A stretch of 64,000 nt of DNA from Portulaca oleracea (GCA_029582165.1 CM055877.1:1909523-1973522); one strand, 5' to 3'. Shown: positions 1-12,197, counted from the stretch's first letter. Numbers and translations: made by a program. Notes: a model not told the origin generated them from the letters alone.

Positions 1-1
1 C

Positions 2-376
2 CCGGTTTATTTCTACATTGTCAAAAACGCGAACTCCACCTTCAAGACCTTCTTCTGCTCCGATTTGTCTAGGTCGTCTATAGCGTCAGACGTTGACAGA
101 CGCATCTTTGGGAGCACAGTCCCAGTTCTGCAAGGGGAGAAGTTGTCGATGAGGATTCTGGTGGATCATTCGATTGTGGAAGCGTTTGCACAAGGGGGTA
201 GGACTTGTATCACGTCGAGGATATACCCAACAAAGGCAATCTACAGAGACGCGAAGTTGTATCTGTTCAACAATGCAACTTCTACAAGTGTGACTGCTTC
301 TGTCAAGACTTGGCAAATGGCTGCTGCCAGTATGTCTCCTTTTCCGAACATTCTATCATTACTTCCAAACATATGA
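2..376 (+). CDS. Acid (vacuolar-type) invertase, 3' end of gene
   Basis: Partial gene entering from the left edge, read in the frame starting at base 2. The translation is the C-terminal beta-sandwich of a glycoside hydrolase family 32 beta-fructofuranosidase, which splits sucrose into glucose and fructose. Visible hallmarks are PVYFYIVKN, the [20 protein letters not shown] block and [21 protein letters not shown]. The wording fits vacuolar acid invertases better than cell-wall ones. The catalytic N-terminal propeller lies outside the window. I read through to the TGA at 374-376, because the tail resembles the short Ser/Phe/Pro-rich ends of vacuolar invertases. A GTATGT at 330-335 could instead be a donor spliced to an acceptor near 434, giving a different last few residues. 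Family assignment is secure; the exact 3' end is not. Confidence 0.88.
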   Translation, partial: PVYFYIVKNANSTFKTFFCSDLSRSSIASDVDRRIFGSTVPVLQGEKLSMRILVDHSIVEAFAQGGRTCITSRIYPTKAIYRDAKLYLFNNATSTSVTASVKTWQMAAASMSPFPNILSLLPNI

Positions 377-1198
377 TATGAATAATAACATACTAATTCG
401 GTTATGTCATTTTTGTGGACATTTGAATGTGTAGGAAACGGCAAGATATAGATCAAAGTCAGAGAGAAATTGGGGCATTGCTTAGTTCTTCATTTTGATG
501 AATAGATCAGCAATGGGAGCGGAGTTGAGCCAAGCTAGACAAGTTGGTATTCAATCGAAAGATATTCGTTCGTTCATTCATTCATTCATTGGTGTTGCTG
601 TCACCGGATTATGTAACTATGTCTGATGTCTCCCTCCATTGCTTAATCGCATTGGATTTGTTTCAAGAATCAAGTTACAAAGTTTTGAAGTTGGTTATAT
701 CTTGTAATCGTTTTTGTTTCAACGGAAGTCCAGTTATTCTTGGCTCGATTTTTTTTTGGATATCGCTGCACATGTTCTAAGTGCAAGTAATATGTATTGA
801 AATTTGCGATTTTTTTGCGATATAATAATATGACCTATCTTACCCATAATTTCTTATACAAATTATAAAATATATATTCAAAATCTATATCTTTAAATGA
901 TAAATATACATTAAAATCCATATATTTAAATGATATAACTAATATGACTTAACTTTCTAAAGAGTACTATCCTACATACTAATACTTGCACACTTTTTTA
1001 TCCCAAATTATACCGAACATTCTCTCCAACTATCTTACGTCCGAAAACGAGCTGGGTCAGTGGAGTTTAGGCTTCTTTAATCATTTTTAACTATATTATC
1101 CTTGTTTAATAAAAGCTTCACCTACATTGGGCTTATAGATTTGGGCCTATCCACTATGCAAACCAAAGATTTGGGCTGATTGTATAGATTGCAACTAG
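377..1198. other. Invertase 3' flank, AT-rich, no gene seen
   Basis: Probable 3' untranslated region and downstream flank of the invertase gene. It is AT-rich with T-runs near 750-770 and 810. No coding exon, RNA gene or clear mobile element was recognised. Confidence 0.5.
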
Positions 1199-1345
1199 GA
1201 GTGGTCAACGGGCCTGATCGCGTCAGGTTATGGCCCACCCATAAACGGGCCAGGCCGGGCCGAGCCAAGCCTTTTTAAGAAGAGCCTTAGCAGGCTGAGC
1301 CATAGTGGACCCTTAGCAGGTTTGGGCTGGCCTGGGCACATGACA
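1199..1345. repeat. GGGCC-rich degenerate repeat fragment
   Basis: A locally GC-rich block of repeated GGGCC/GGCCC words (hand-read near 1210-1340) inside AT-rich DNA. It begins with the phrase AGGAGTGGTCAACGGGCC, typical of one end of plant non-autonomous elements. The matching other end was not found, so it is probably a fragment. Confidence 0.4.
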
Positions 1346-1851
1346 TTGTATGCTTGTTTCCTTTTGAATTGAAATCATAAGAGCGCATTTGCCTCTGATG
1401 CATATAGCAGTGAAAAGAGCCCATCGTCTTTTATCTGAGTGGTAAGAAGTCCTATTATACCTATCGTTCAGGGTTTGAATATTGGGGGAAATTTCACTTA
1501 CCATTTTAGATAATATAGTGGATAGGAGATGGGCCCAACTTTGAGCCATTGACATCTATATTTCCTATCCACTACACGCTGATTAGTTATTCTCTTTAAA
1601 CAGAAATCTGATAAATTGGACCGCTCATCTATTAAATAAAATATAGTGGAAAAGAGAAAGCTAGACACCAAAATAGTCATATACACATGTAGATGGATTA
1701 GGATTAACATTGAAATTGCGATTGTGATCGTGATGGACATTGACAAATATTATGGTCCCAAATGATTTTAAGTACACATGGTAGGCCCAATATTAATTTT
1801 TCTTTTCTTTCATGGTACCTCAAAATTGTTTTTGATGGGAATGGAAGGACG

Positions 1852-1856
<5 letters not shown>
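1346..1856. other. Intergenic, no gene seen
   Basis: Unremarkable AT-rich sequence between the GGGCC-rich fragment and the ATT microsatellite. Short open frames here show no recognisable protein similarity. Confidence 0.5.
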
Positions 1857-1886
<30 letters not shown>

Positions 1887-1912
1887 TATTATTATTATTA
1901 TTATTATTAGGA
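1855..1912. repeat. (ATT)n microsatellite
   Basis: About 18 near-perfect ATT triplets with one or two interruptions (TACTATT in the middle). Confidence 0.95.
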
Positions 1913-2996
1913 TAATACAATATAATTATCACAATGTAATAATGGTTAAAGTGTTAGGATCTCAAGGCGTTATTAGCAATATAAATAATAATTATAATAA
2001 TAATTGGGAAATTTGACATAAGGATTAACGTGGGCTATAATCATTTACTTTCTGAAGCTGAGACGTTAATATCATTAATTGTGTTGAATTATTTAGTTAC
2101 TTGGGTAAATTGATATAAAAGAACATAAATAATTGTTATCAATAAAACTTTTAATAAGCTTGGTTTGTCTAAAATCATGAAATGCATACTTTTGAAACTG
2201 AGACGTTAATATCATTAATATTAAAGAAACGTTAATTGTTACTTCAAGCAATAATCAAAATATTAACACACTAAATACAAATATTTGATAAATTAATATT
2301 TTAGCTAATTCAAAATATTAAGCATTATCTCGAAATAATATTGCTAAATAAGGCATTAGAGTCTAGAGATTCATTAATGATAATCAATTTTTTTTTTTAA
2401 TAAAAAGAAACAAATGCTTTCTCAAAAGTATGTGTAGAATGCATGAGAAGCATGGAGTTTGATGCTTGTATCCAACAGCAAGTTAGTATATGATTACACT
2501 ACTTTATAATTTTCATTAGAAAACAAATAACAAAGTGAAGTATAAAATAAAATAGTTAAAGTGTGATTTAGCGGAGCATGCAAATATCCAATCAAAGCCA
2601 AACATTCAGTCTACGTTGTTCTATTAACGGTAGTATTATGGGAGATGATGATGATGATGATGATGATGATGATAAATTGAAGGGGGACATTGCATTAGCA
2701 ATACAACGGCCAATAGAATGAGTGCGCGTGTGCAATCTGTCAACTGTAATTTGCTGGCAACTCAATCCACATCGACATGCCATGCTACTTCTCTCTCCCT
2801 CTCAATGTCATGGCTCATCATAAAAGATGTATTATGTATGGCTAAGAGGGATGACAATGGGTAGGGTATCAACCCGAATCTGGACACAGACCCGTTAAAT
2901 TTTTTTAAACTCAGACTCGCCCTAAGACTTGGTGGGTCCCAAAAACTATGAAATAAATGAATCGGTGTCGTACCTCTCCTTGTAAGTCTCGTCATT
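1913..2996. other. AT-rich intergenic DNA with a small GAT microsatellite
   Basis: Mostly AT-rich. It contains a (GAT)n run near 2646-2672. At 2848-2940 lies a phrase like one end of a degenerate MITE (GGGATGACAATGGGTAGGG, then repeated GACCCG/AACCCG words). No gene was recognised. Confidence 0.5.
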
Positions 2997-3470
2997 TGGG
3001 CAGTACCTCTCCCGTATAACCGGTCGAGTAAAAGGTAAGTACCTCTCCTTTACAGTTACTACGTATCCAATCCTTTATCGAGGAACAATGCTAATCCTTT
3101 CCCTACTCTTACTCTACTGTAAGTGAGTGAGGAGTAGAAGGAAAGAAATCTATGTTTCCAAGCCTTATTGAATTGAGTGTTTCCTTACGATAAAGAGCTT
3201 ACCTTCCACAACTGCAATAACTAGACTTCCTTTTGACTGGCCTGAGCCTTTTCACAAGACCTTATATGTATTATATGTATGGGATCGTTACCCAGGCGTA
3301 TAGGTTGAGAATGAAACTTATCAATCTAGATCAAAGAACTAAAGGTTCCTAGACAACTTCACGTTAAAGAAAGCTTAGCTTATTCTCCCACTCTGGTTTT
3401 CACCAATGCATTAGCTTTTCTTTTACAAGATGTCCTGGGCGCCCCTTTCTTCAAAAAAAAAAAAAGGAGA
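2997..3470. other. GC-richer block, possibly organelle-derived
   Basis: This block differs in composition and wording from the AT-rich DNA on both sides. It lacks A/T homopolymers until an A-run near 3455. The style resembles plant mitochondrial or plastid spacer DNA transferred to the nucleus, but I cannot match it to a specific organellar gene. Low confidence. Confidence 0.2.
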
Positions 3471-3765
3471 TGCATTCCATTATGGATATTCTTCAAGTTG
3501 TAAAGTCATAGCTTTAGGTGTTCCTACGTTAGATTAGACGTATATGGATATTTGAAAATTATTTCATTTTTAGTACAGTATTTCTTAATTTTGGGATTTT
3601 GTAATGGTGACAATTGTTATGATTTATTATTTTTTTCATAAATATATATAATTATTAAAGAAAATAATATTAAAAAATAGACAATTCCAAATAATTATTC
3701 ATCATATGGATTCAAAATAAATATCATTATTCAGAAAAATAAGTCAATGTATACTGTTACTCCTA

Positions 3766-3913
3766 CTTTAAATAGGAATATAAGACCCACCAAACCTTAA
3801 TTAAAAAAACTGTCTTTTTTCCATTACAAGAAACTAAAAACCCCATAAGAACTATCTTGACTCTTGAGCATGGTGCTTTCCAAATTACAGTAACCTCTCT
3901 CTCTCTCTCTCTG
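3766..3913 (+). promoter_or_regulatory. Putative core promoter and CT-rich leader of the SKU5-like gene
   Basis: A TATA-like TTTAAATA lies at about 3767-3775, followed by a (CT)n pyrimidine patch at 3894-3913, about 90-230 bases before the SKU5-like ATG at 4002. TATA plus Y-patch is a common plant core-promoter layout. The transcription start itself is not visible. Confidence 0.35.
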
Positions 3914-4001
3914 AATTGATAATGTAAAACAGAGAGCTACAACAGAACTAACAGCTCAATTTCACTACACAGTACACTAATAACTCAGTTTTCAATTGAA
4001 A

Positions 4002-7000
4002 ATGGCCTCCTCCAACATTGTCCTGTTCTTATCTCTCTGTATTTCACTCTTTCTGGGTTTTTCTTCAGCTGATGACCCTTTTGTTTACTATGATTTCAAA
4101 GTCTCCTACATCACTGTTTCCCCTCTGGGTATTCCTCAGCAGGTAACCACAAAAATTCTTAACCATCATCCTAATTTCACTTAATTATTGTGCTACTTTT
4201 TTTTTTTCTCTATCTGGGCATGCTTAATTTTGGATTCTGAGTAATGGGTTTTCCTCAAAATTTCACTTTAGAGCATAAAGGTATAGTCTTTTACTTTCCC
4301 ATCTTTGAAATTAGCTTTTGAGTAATTGTTTGTTCTCTAATTTGCACGTAGGTAATCGCTATTAATGGACAGTTTCCTGGACCTACAATTAATGTCACTA
4401 CTAACAACAATGTAGTTGTTAATGTACGAAACAAATTGGATGAAAATCTGTTGATCACCTGGTAAGAATAATATTCTTCTTCCTTGGCTTCAATTAATAT
4501 GTCTTACAAATGCTTTGTTTGTTTAATACATTTCTGGGGTTTGTTTGGAAACAGGGCTGGAATTTTTCAACGAAAAAGCTCATGGCAAGATGGTGTATTG
4601 GGAACCAATTGTCCAATTCCACCAAGGTGGAATTGGACATACCAATTCCAAGTAAAAGACCAAGTTGGGAGTTTTTTTTACTTCCCATCACTGAATTTCC
4701 AAAGAGCTTCTGGTGGTTTTGGTGGGTTTATCATCAACAATCGTCCCATCATTCCAATACCCTTTGCAACTCCTGAGGCTGACATTGTCATCCTCATTGG
4801 AGATTGGTATACAAGGAACCACACGGTCTGTTTCGACAACCCGTTTGTCCGAAATGTCTAAATTTTATGCATGATTTCGGTCTGTTTTTCTTAGTATGTT
4901 TTTGGGACCTTGGTTGGGTTTTTCAGGCTTTGAGGAGGGCTTTGAATGGAGGAAAGTCTTTAGGGATGCCAGATGGTGTTCTTATCAATGGGAAAGGGCC
5001 GTACAGATATAATGACACTCTTGTTCCTGATGGCATTGATTATGAGACCATTACGGTTAATCCAGGTAAATTTTCACTGCCCATTTCACCATTCATGGTA
5101 AAAAACTCCGGGTTTGGTCTTACGACTTACTATAACTTGCTACTAATCAGTGTTGATCAGTGCTGACGATAAGTCTTGGTTGTTAATCTTTGCATTGGGA
5201 TTCTTTGAAAAAAGTTTAATATCAATATTCTGTCATGTTTTGGACATTATCTGGTTTGTGTGACATTGAAGCTTGGCAGCATTGTTATCCTCGAATCCCT
5301 TGTATGCGTTCTAATACACCTATTGTGGGGAGATACAAACCACATAGGCACAAACCAAATACCTAAAATCCCTTGTTCTATTTCGAATTTATTGGTGGTC
5401 CATCGTCCGATTCAACTCGTACATCTTTCCAAATGTTATGTGTTGTACTTTTGGTGGTTGTGGGTAAATGAGTCTTCAAAGTGGGTAAACTTCTCTTGCT
5501 TTGGCCAAAAAACTACCTGGTCTATTGAGGTTGGATTTAATTACTAGGGTCCGTTTGGTCGAATCATCCTCGGAAAAAACGTTTATTGAGTTTAAGAGTG
5601 AAATAATGAGTCCCACGTGTGCACAAATTGCGATGTTTTACAGGGAAGACTTATCGGCTACGTGTGCACAATGTTGGGATCTCGACAAGCTTGAACTTCA
5701 GAATCCAAGACCACAACCTGCTCTTAGCAGAGACCGAGGGATCATACACAGTGCAACAGAGCTACACTAGCATGGACATTCATGTGGGACAATCCTACTC
5801 GTTTTTAGTGACCATGGACCAAAATGCGAGCTCTGATTACTACATCGTCGCCAGTGCTCGGTTTGTGAATCAAACCACTTGGCAGAAGGTCACGGGCGTC
5901 GCGATTCTGAGTTACACAAATTCCAAAGGAAAGGCGTCCGGGCCCCTCCCTGACCCTCCTCAGGATCAGTTTGACAAGACTTACTCTATGAACCAGGCCA
6001 GATCTATCAGGTTAGTTCACAAGTTTATTACTTAACTTGGTTCATGTTTGGGAAAACATTGTCATGAAACATGATGTTTCTTCTTGTGCGCAGTTTGCAT
6101 ATCTTCGTCATATTTTATGATAATTTGCCGCGTTGTTATGAACTGGGAATTTCGATTAGAAGATGTTTGATACTTCAGAGCATTGTTAACTACATCAACA
6201 TTCACAGAGGACTATACTTTTGTGTAGGAAAGGAAACCGAATGTCTTTGTGCTATCATTGTCAGATTGAGTGAAATCCGGGAACGCAACAAATTACTTTT
6301 GTGTAGGGAAATTCATTCGCTTTTATTAATGCCATCTATTCGGATACTACTAATTTCATCATAAAGATTACAGCTAGGATGATCACCTTTTCAAATTTTA
6401 TCCACAACTAGAATCATCTTACACATTTGACGTCGTCGTTTCTAGTTCTGTTCTGGCAACATGGACCACAAGCTGACCCTGTCTGAAGGGCAGATACTGG
6501 ATTTATTGCTGGGTTTGATTTTCATGTCTAAATATGTCCACCCATTACCATTTAAACGCGCTTAATCACAATAACTTTGATGATGTTTAGTACCGTCTTA
6601 CCATGTTTTTACGGCGTGTGTATAATCCTGTGATTTTGTGGGATACATACAGGTGGAATGTGACTGCGAGTGGTGCTCGTCCTAACCCACAGGGCTCGTT
6701 CAGATACGGTTCCATAAATGTGACCGATGTCTATGTCATACGAAACAAACCACCCATGAAAATCAATGGGAAAAAACAGACAACACTGAATGGGATTTCA
6801 TTCAAGAATCCAAGCACACCAATGAGGCTTGCTGATAAGTACAAGATCAAAAATGTTTACAAGCTTGATTTCCCACATAAACCCATCACCGGTGCACCTC
6901 GAGTAGAAACGTCGATTATCAATGGTACATACAGGGGATTCGCCGAGATAGTACTTCAGAACAATGAGACAAAGGTGCACACGTACCACCTTGATGGGTA

Positions 7001-8438
7001 CAACTTCTTTGTTGTTGGGTAAGGACTCGTTTTTTTTCGCTATGTCTTAGGGTTAATTATGTGAGGTATGAAAATGGTTTAACTTTGGTTTTGTTTGCAG
7101 GATGGATTTTGGCGAGTGGTCTGAAAGCAGCAGGGGAACGTACAACAAATGGGATGGAATTGCCCGGACTACAGCACAGGTATTGTTTCTCGTTTGCCTC
7201 TTCAATAGCTGTTTGGATTGAGTGTTTGTATTAATTATTTTGATTGACTGTTTGGAAAAGTTGTGCTTAGTAAAGTTAGCTACTTTTGCAGAACTAATTA
7301 TTCAAATTTTGTATGTAAATTTTTGACAAATTTTTTTGGATTAAAGGATAATTTCTACAAACAACCAAAGTTGTTAGAATCGGAATCCTGGGGTAGTTAG
7401 GATTGGTATTAACCCATGTAGTATTGTGGATCGGAATATAGATAGTAGAATCGCATCGAGAATTTTGAATCATAAAATTGTAGGATTGTAGATCAAAATC
7501 GAGATTTTAATAACTATGCAAACAACCAATCCAAAGGGTGCTCATATCAGCCTATTGTGAATCAACCTATTAGCCAAGTGAATAAGTTGCTTACCAAACA
7601 CCAATTTAGTTTATTTGACTTGATCAAATCTTCAAATAAGTTCCCTTTTCCCCAATAAATCATTCAATAGACTGTTTACCAAACATGACTTTGAATAGAC
7701 GATTTGCCGAACATCCAAATGACTATTTTGACTTGGTCAAATCTTTCGATAGACTGACGAAGTCAACATTTTGCCAAACACCCACCTGTCAAATTCTTGG
7801 GTAAGACCAATTTACCTAAATTTACCAGTTTTGCCTAAATTTACCAAAATTTACAATAAATTACCAAACTTAAAAAAACAAAAAAATTAATTTTGATATA
7901 TTGGCATAAATTTACCAAAAGTAACCAGAACTTACCAAAAGTAATCAAAATTTATTAAAAGTTACCAAAATTTAACTTTTATCAAACTGTTTTTTACCCA
8001 TGAATTTGACAGACATGCTAAAAAAGGCCGCCCTTTTTGATAGGTTTACCCAGGAGCATGGACAGCCATTCTAGTGTCACTGGACAATGTTGGCATATGG
8101 AACCTTAGAACAGAAAATCTGGACTCATGGTACCTGGGACAAGAAACATACATCAGGGTCATCAATCCAGAGGCAGCAACCAATCCAGATGCAGCAAACA
8201 AGACTGAACTTCCTCTTCCTGCTAATGCACTTTTCTGTGGTGCACTTCAGAAGCTCCAGAAGTATGTTTATATCTCTTCATTAACTTGCATACTCCCACA
8301 TATATCATCATGACATTGATTACATTTTGTTCGGTTCTCGACAGGCCAGAAGACATATCTTCTGCAACAAAGAGGTCCATGCAGCTAATGTTCTCTTCGG
8401 CGTTGATGGTTTTTGTCGCGATTTTGCTTCTGGATTAG
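4002..8438 (+). CDS. SKU5: SKU5-like GPI-anchored multicopper-oxidase-like protein
   Basis: Nine exons: 4002-4142, 4352-4461, 4555-4825, 4927-5065, 5644-6010, 6653-7018, 7101-7179, 8044-8261 and 8345-8438. All introns are GT-AG and phase is kept throughout, giving 594 residues, close to the SKU5 family's usual 590. The protein has a signal peptide (about residues 1-23, cleavage near FSSA/DD), three cupredoxin domains and a hydrophobic C-terminal tail ending LMVFVAILLLD after small residues, which suggests a GPI anchor. Family blocks include SWQDGVLGTNCPIPP, FPSLNFQRASGGFG, MPDGVLINGKGPYRYN, GISFKNPSTP, YNKWDGIARTTAQ and NLDSWYLGQETY. The usual copper-site WHG is WAG here, in line with SKU5-type proteins lacking canonical copper ligands. 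In Arabidopsis, SKU5 acts at the plasma membrane and wall in directional growth. Family is near certain; orthology to SKU5 rather than SKS1/SKS2 is probable. The ATG at 4002 is the first in frame. Confidence 0.93.
7365..7518. repeat. Short TIR repeat in SKU5-like intron 7 (TTATTAAAATC family)
   Basis: An AT-rich element of about 150 bp ending in GATTTTAATAACTATG. Its left end resembles the inverted version of that sequence, and ATCGGAATC/TGATCC-type words lie between. It is in the opposite orientation to related copies at 51083-51235 and 52531-52697, which start ATAGTTATTAAAATC. Confidence 0.55.
7788..8012. mobile_element. MITE-like element in SKU5-like intron 7 (TTACC-rich)
   Basis: Imperfect terminal inverted repeats, TGTCAAATTCTTGGGTAA on the left and TTTACCCATGAATTTGACA on the right, bracket about 225 bp made of reiterated TTTACCAAAA-like words. 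It ends about 30 bp before the exon 8 acceptor. Related sequence is seen at 10680-10895 and 58308-58552. Confidence 0.6.
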
Positions 8439-8785
8439 TGAGAGGTTGTTGTGATTGGGCTTCTGTGTGTGTGTTTATCTTAGGCTTGTTTACATGGATA
8501 CTTGAGATTTCCTAGGGTCGTCGTTCATATTTAGCGCTTTCTTTTTTTTTTTTCAGGCAATCGATCTTAATGCTCATACATTCTTGGATATTATTGTGTA
8601 TTGAGTTGAGAGTAGTCATTCTTTCTGTTGCAACTGTAATCATCATCTTCACAGTATATCCCTCAACTAATTTCTCTGTATTCTGTAGTAAACTGTTAAC
8701 TTCGGTTTCTGTTATGTATGTTTTTTCCACAGTAGTTTACCTTCATTTGAAGCAGAGAGATTACCAAGTCAGATTACCTATTGAC
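8439..8785 (+). other. 3' flank of the SKU5-like gene
   Basis: Probable 3' untranslated region, T-rich on the + strand, with no further coding exon seen. Confidence 0.45.
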
Positions 8786-8966
8786 AGGGACGGCAGTGGG
8801 GCGGGGAATCTCCATCCCCACTAGAGCCCCGCCCGGCTTTGGGGAAAAATCCCCGTCCCCGCCCCCGATGGCGATAAAGATGGGTATCGGACAAATTTTC
8901 AAATCCCCGCATGGGGTTAGAGTGAAATTTACTCCATCTCCGTCCTTGCCCCATTGACATCCCTAC
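8786..8966. mobile_element. Small GC-rich MITE-like element
   Basis: Imperfect inverted ends CAGGGACGGCAGTGGGGCG and CCTTGCCCCATTGACATCCC bracket about 180 bp of G- and C-runs (GGGGCGGGGA, CCCCGCCC), in sharp contrast to the AT-rich flanks. No coding capacity; non-autonomous. Confidence 0.6.
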
Positions 8967-9660
8967 CTATAGAGATTATTTTTCAAACGAAAAAGGTATG
9001 TCTCAACTCTCGCGTATCATCGCCCATTTTAAATGAAAATAAAAAGTTGTAAATATATAAAATATTTTGTAGAATGTGAATCTATAATGAGAAATGAAAA
9101 TACTTTAGGTAATTTTTAGTCAAACATGGTAAAGTTGGAAGAACTTATATAAAGTTTAAAAAGTGAGTAAGTTAACAAAGGAAAAGACATAGTTGTCAAA
9201 TGTTTACCAATAATTTTCACGCAAAGAGATGTCACTGCCACTTTAAAGTCATAACTTTCATCAGAGGCAAAAGAGAATGATAATTTGAAAAAATGCGGTG
9301 AAATTATGGTCGGAGAAAGAGATAAATATTGGGTAATCAAAGTTTGAGTTTGGTTTATTGGATACTATGGAATTTGTAGACTTTTATTAAAAGAGTCAAA
9401 AAAAATTTTTTTGTTTAGCTAGCATTCCAATAGTAAGTATATGTTTGACTCATATTAATTCAAAAAAAGTAATTATATCCTATTTAATAATATAATTAAT
9501 TTGGTTATATGACAAAAAATGAGTTGGAGAAGGAAAGAGAAAAAGCATGATTAAATATTTGTGAGTTAACCTCACCATCAAACTCGCCTCGCGAGACGAG
9601 TCACATTGTCACCCCTAAAGTGTCCTACAAAATCTTATTCCATTCTCATCTCATATCATG
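8967..9660. other. Intergenic, no gene seen
   Basis: AT-rich DNA. Nothing beyond short chance open frames was recognised. Confidence 0.5.
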
Positions 9661-10150
9661 TTAGCAATGAATTGGGCGGGCAAGTTTGGGTAAATACATA
9701 TTAGGTGTATTACTGGCTCGGGTAAATACGGGCGGTGTGTTTCGGTTTTGGGTCAACCAATGGGTTATGATTGCGACCTTTTTCCGCTCTTTCTTTCAGA
9801 AAAATGTTGTTTAAATACAACTTTTTGTACAATATACATAATAGAATATGATTATCTTCTAGTAACGATAGATTATTGTAACTATTTTAACTTAAATTAG
9901 AGAAACAACAAATAAATGAGTTGTGCTTATAGTTTAGTAGTTAAAAGTTCCAATGAAAAGTCACAATTCGTAAAGTAGAACTTAAAAAATTAATTTTTTG
10001 GGTCAAATAGACGGGTCGCATTTGACCCGCTAATTTTCGGGTTTGGTATATTTCAGATTTAATTGAAAAAATCATGTTCAAAATCTAGAATTTTCGGGTG
10101 AGTTTGGGTCAGGATTATCAAGTCAGGTCAGATCAAAATTTGTCAGGTCT
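9661..10150. repeat. GGGT/ACCC-word repeat, copy 1 (inverted relative to 43440-44065)
   Basis: It starts with GGGCGGGCAAGTTTGGGTAA, carries GGGTCAAATAGACGGGTCGC and TTTGACCCGCTAATTTTCGG near 10000-10040, and has an AT-rich middle. Blocks of the same wording (TATCTTCTAGTAA, TTAGAGAAA, AAAAGTCACAA) appear reverse-complemented at 43700-43930. The two are copies of one repeat in opposite orientations. Confidence 0.5.
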
Positions 10151-10679
10151 AGGTTTGGGTGATTGTTGAAGATGAGAGAGAGGGAAAAAGCATAATGTTG
10201 AATGGAAAGTGGGGCAAGAAATGGTAAAGGAGGATTTATCATTTATGCAAGTGAAAGGGGAGTCCCTTTTCTATCTTTTGTTGGGGCCTCCATGTAAAGC
10301 CATGGCCTTTGCCTAAGCATCCTATGCATTATATTTTGTTTCCATTCTTCAATTCCAACTTTACAACTCATCTCTCATCTCTTTTATTGAAACTTCAAGA
10401 GGACAACTCACTCTATTGGGGCCTCACTTTGGAGGACTCATGCAAGGATAAAGAGCAAGTATAAGGTCTTTATGTCATAGATGGATGATATATCAAGCTC
10501 ATGGAAATTTACTTCTATAAATATTTGAAGTTTTGAACCTTACTCGAAACTGTGAAAGATAGGAATCATTACCATTAGTACATGTCTCTTGTTGTTGACT
10601 ACCCTGTTTTATTACAAAAGACTCGCATTAACCTAAACCTTGGGCCCCCAAAGAACAACCTAGCCCACAAAATGTCATT
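10151..10679. other. Intergenic, no gene seen
   Basis: No recognisable gene or complete mobile element. Confidence 0.45.
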
Positions 10680-10895
10680 CATGGGTGAATGGCACTGGAT
10701 AATTATTTATTTAAGGTTATCAAAACTTATCAAATTTAACAAAATCTACACGTTTATCAATATTTATTTTCTCTTTGAAAGTTACTATTTTATTCAAAAT
10801 TGTCATTGTTTTCAGTATTTACCAAAACTTACATTTATTTATCAAAAGCTATTAAAACATAACTTTCCATTTACCCACAAATTTTACATGCACTT
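10680..10895. repeat. TTATCAAAA/TTACCAAAA-rich MITE-like copy
   Basis: Bracketed by TGGGTGAATGGCA and TTTACCCACAAATTTTACATG, with reiterated TATCAAAACTTATC words. This resembles the element in SKU5-like intron 7 (7788-8012) and the one at 58308-58552. Confidence 0.45.
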
Positions 10896-10964
10896 AGTAA
10901 TCCACATCAAGGCTACAAGATATGTTTGTCTTTACTTCATCACTACATGCAACAGGAGCTAGGT

Positions 10965-11096
10965 GTTTAAATTAAGAGTGTCCAATATATTATTATACTT
11001 ATTCAATAAACATATAATCTAATTTTTTCAACCAAAATTATACTAAATTTCAAAAAAAAAAAAAAAGTGGCCATGGCCACTCTTAGGACTGATACG
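10965..11096. repeat. Fragment of a GTGGCC-ended repeat
   Basis: AT-rich sequence ending in an A-run and GTGGCCATGGCCACTCTTAG. Similar wording occurs at 27383-27535 and near 63000-63090, suggesting a shared non-autonomous element family. Confidence 0.35.
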
Positions 11097-11159
11097 ACGC
11101 CCATAATATTTTTTTTTCTCAAGGGTAAGAAACAGAGTTAGGTAACTCTTCTCTCAAAA

Positions 11160-12197
11160 GTACTACCTAACCTATCCTCCAAGATGATACAATTGAGAGG
11201 ACTAGCCAGGGGAAGGGTCCAATACATACAATCATCAATATGGAACCATGTTTAGCAAGCCAGTCAGCTACTCGGTTAGCTTCTCTAAAGGCATGTTGGA
11301 CTTGGCTAAAGGTGCATAGAGAAAGGAATGTCTTTATGTCTCCAATGAGTTTCTGGATTGACCAAGGGATGCGCACTTGCCGTTAACAACATCAATGACG
11401 ATTTTGTTATCCCCTTCGATAATAATGTTCGGTAACCCAACATTAACGCCTCTTCAAGACCATTCCGGAGGGCAGTAGCTTCGGCAATGAGGATGGGAGC
11501 ATGACCAAGGTTGAACGAACAACCAGATAGAAAATGGCCACGCCAATCTCGAATGATGAACCCACCCGCAGGCCGCAGCACCAGAAGGGGTTTTAGCACC
11601 ATCGAAGTTGACTTTCACCGAACCGATGGGAGGCGTGCGCCAAAAAATCAAGGAAGAAGGGGAATTTTGGTGGATGACCTTACACGGGAGAAGCTGATCT
11701 TGATGGATGTTGTCCAGCTTGCAACGGAAACACCACTCCTCGCTGGATCTTTTAGCTCTGATGAGAATGCCAACAGTGGGGGTTTTGACTTTTCGAAAGA
11801 TAAGGTTATTTCTAGCTTTCCAGAGGCTCCAAAGAAAAGCCACGAAATTGTCAAGGTTGGAGAAGCCTAAGTCGTTTTTGCAATGGGATAGAATGTTGAG
11901 GATGTCCGAGTGGTAAGAAGAGAGGTAGGGAAGCCAATGCTGGGAAGCAACAATATTCCAGGCTTCTCGCGCTCTACTGCAATTCAGAAAAATGTGATTT
12001 AATTTGATCCTCAATTGCAGAGTTGCAAAAGGAACAAAGGGAAGTAACATTGAGATCTCGCCGTGACAAGGCAACGTTAGTGGGGAGAGCACTCTTGCAA
12101 AGGAGCCAGAGGAACACTTTAAGCTTGGCTTGGATGTCAAGGTTCCAGATCCATTTATATTCCTAAGGAAGGGCATCTTGAGAGAGCCCATGGGCAA
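11160..12197 (-). pseudogene. LINE ORF2 C-terminus: zinc-binding RT tail and RNase H, broken
   Basis: Three shifted frames together spell the end of a plant LINE ORF2. One has VAFLWSLWKARNNLIF and GSVKVNFDGA (zf-RVT end to RNase H start). The next has GGFIIRDWRGH and APILIAEATALRNGLEEAL (RNase H core). The last has HAFREANRVADWLAKHG (RNase H end). At least two frameshifts separate them, so no functional protein is expected. Confidence 0.8.

Noticed and set aside
328..436. A final intron in the invertase (GTATGT at 330 to TGTAG near 434)
   Set aside because: Possible, but read-through gives an end resembling known vacuolar invertases; kept only as an alternative.
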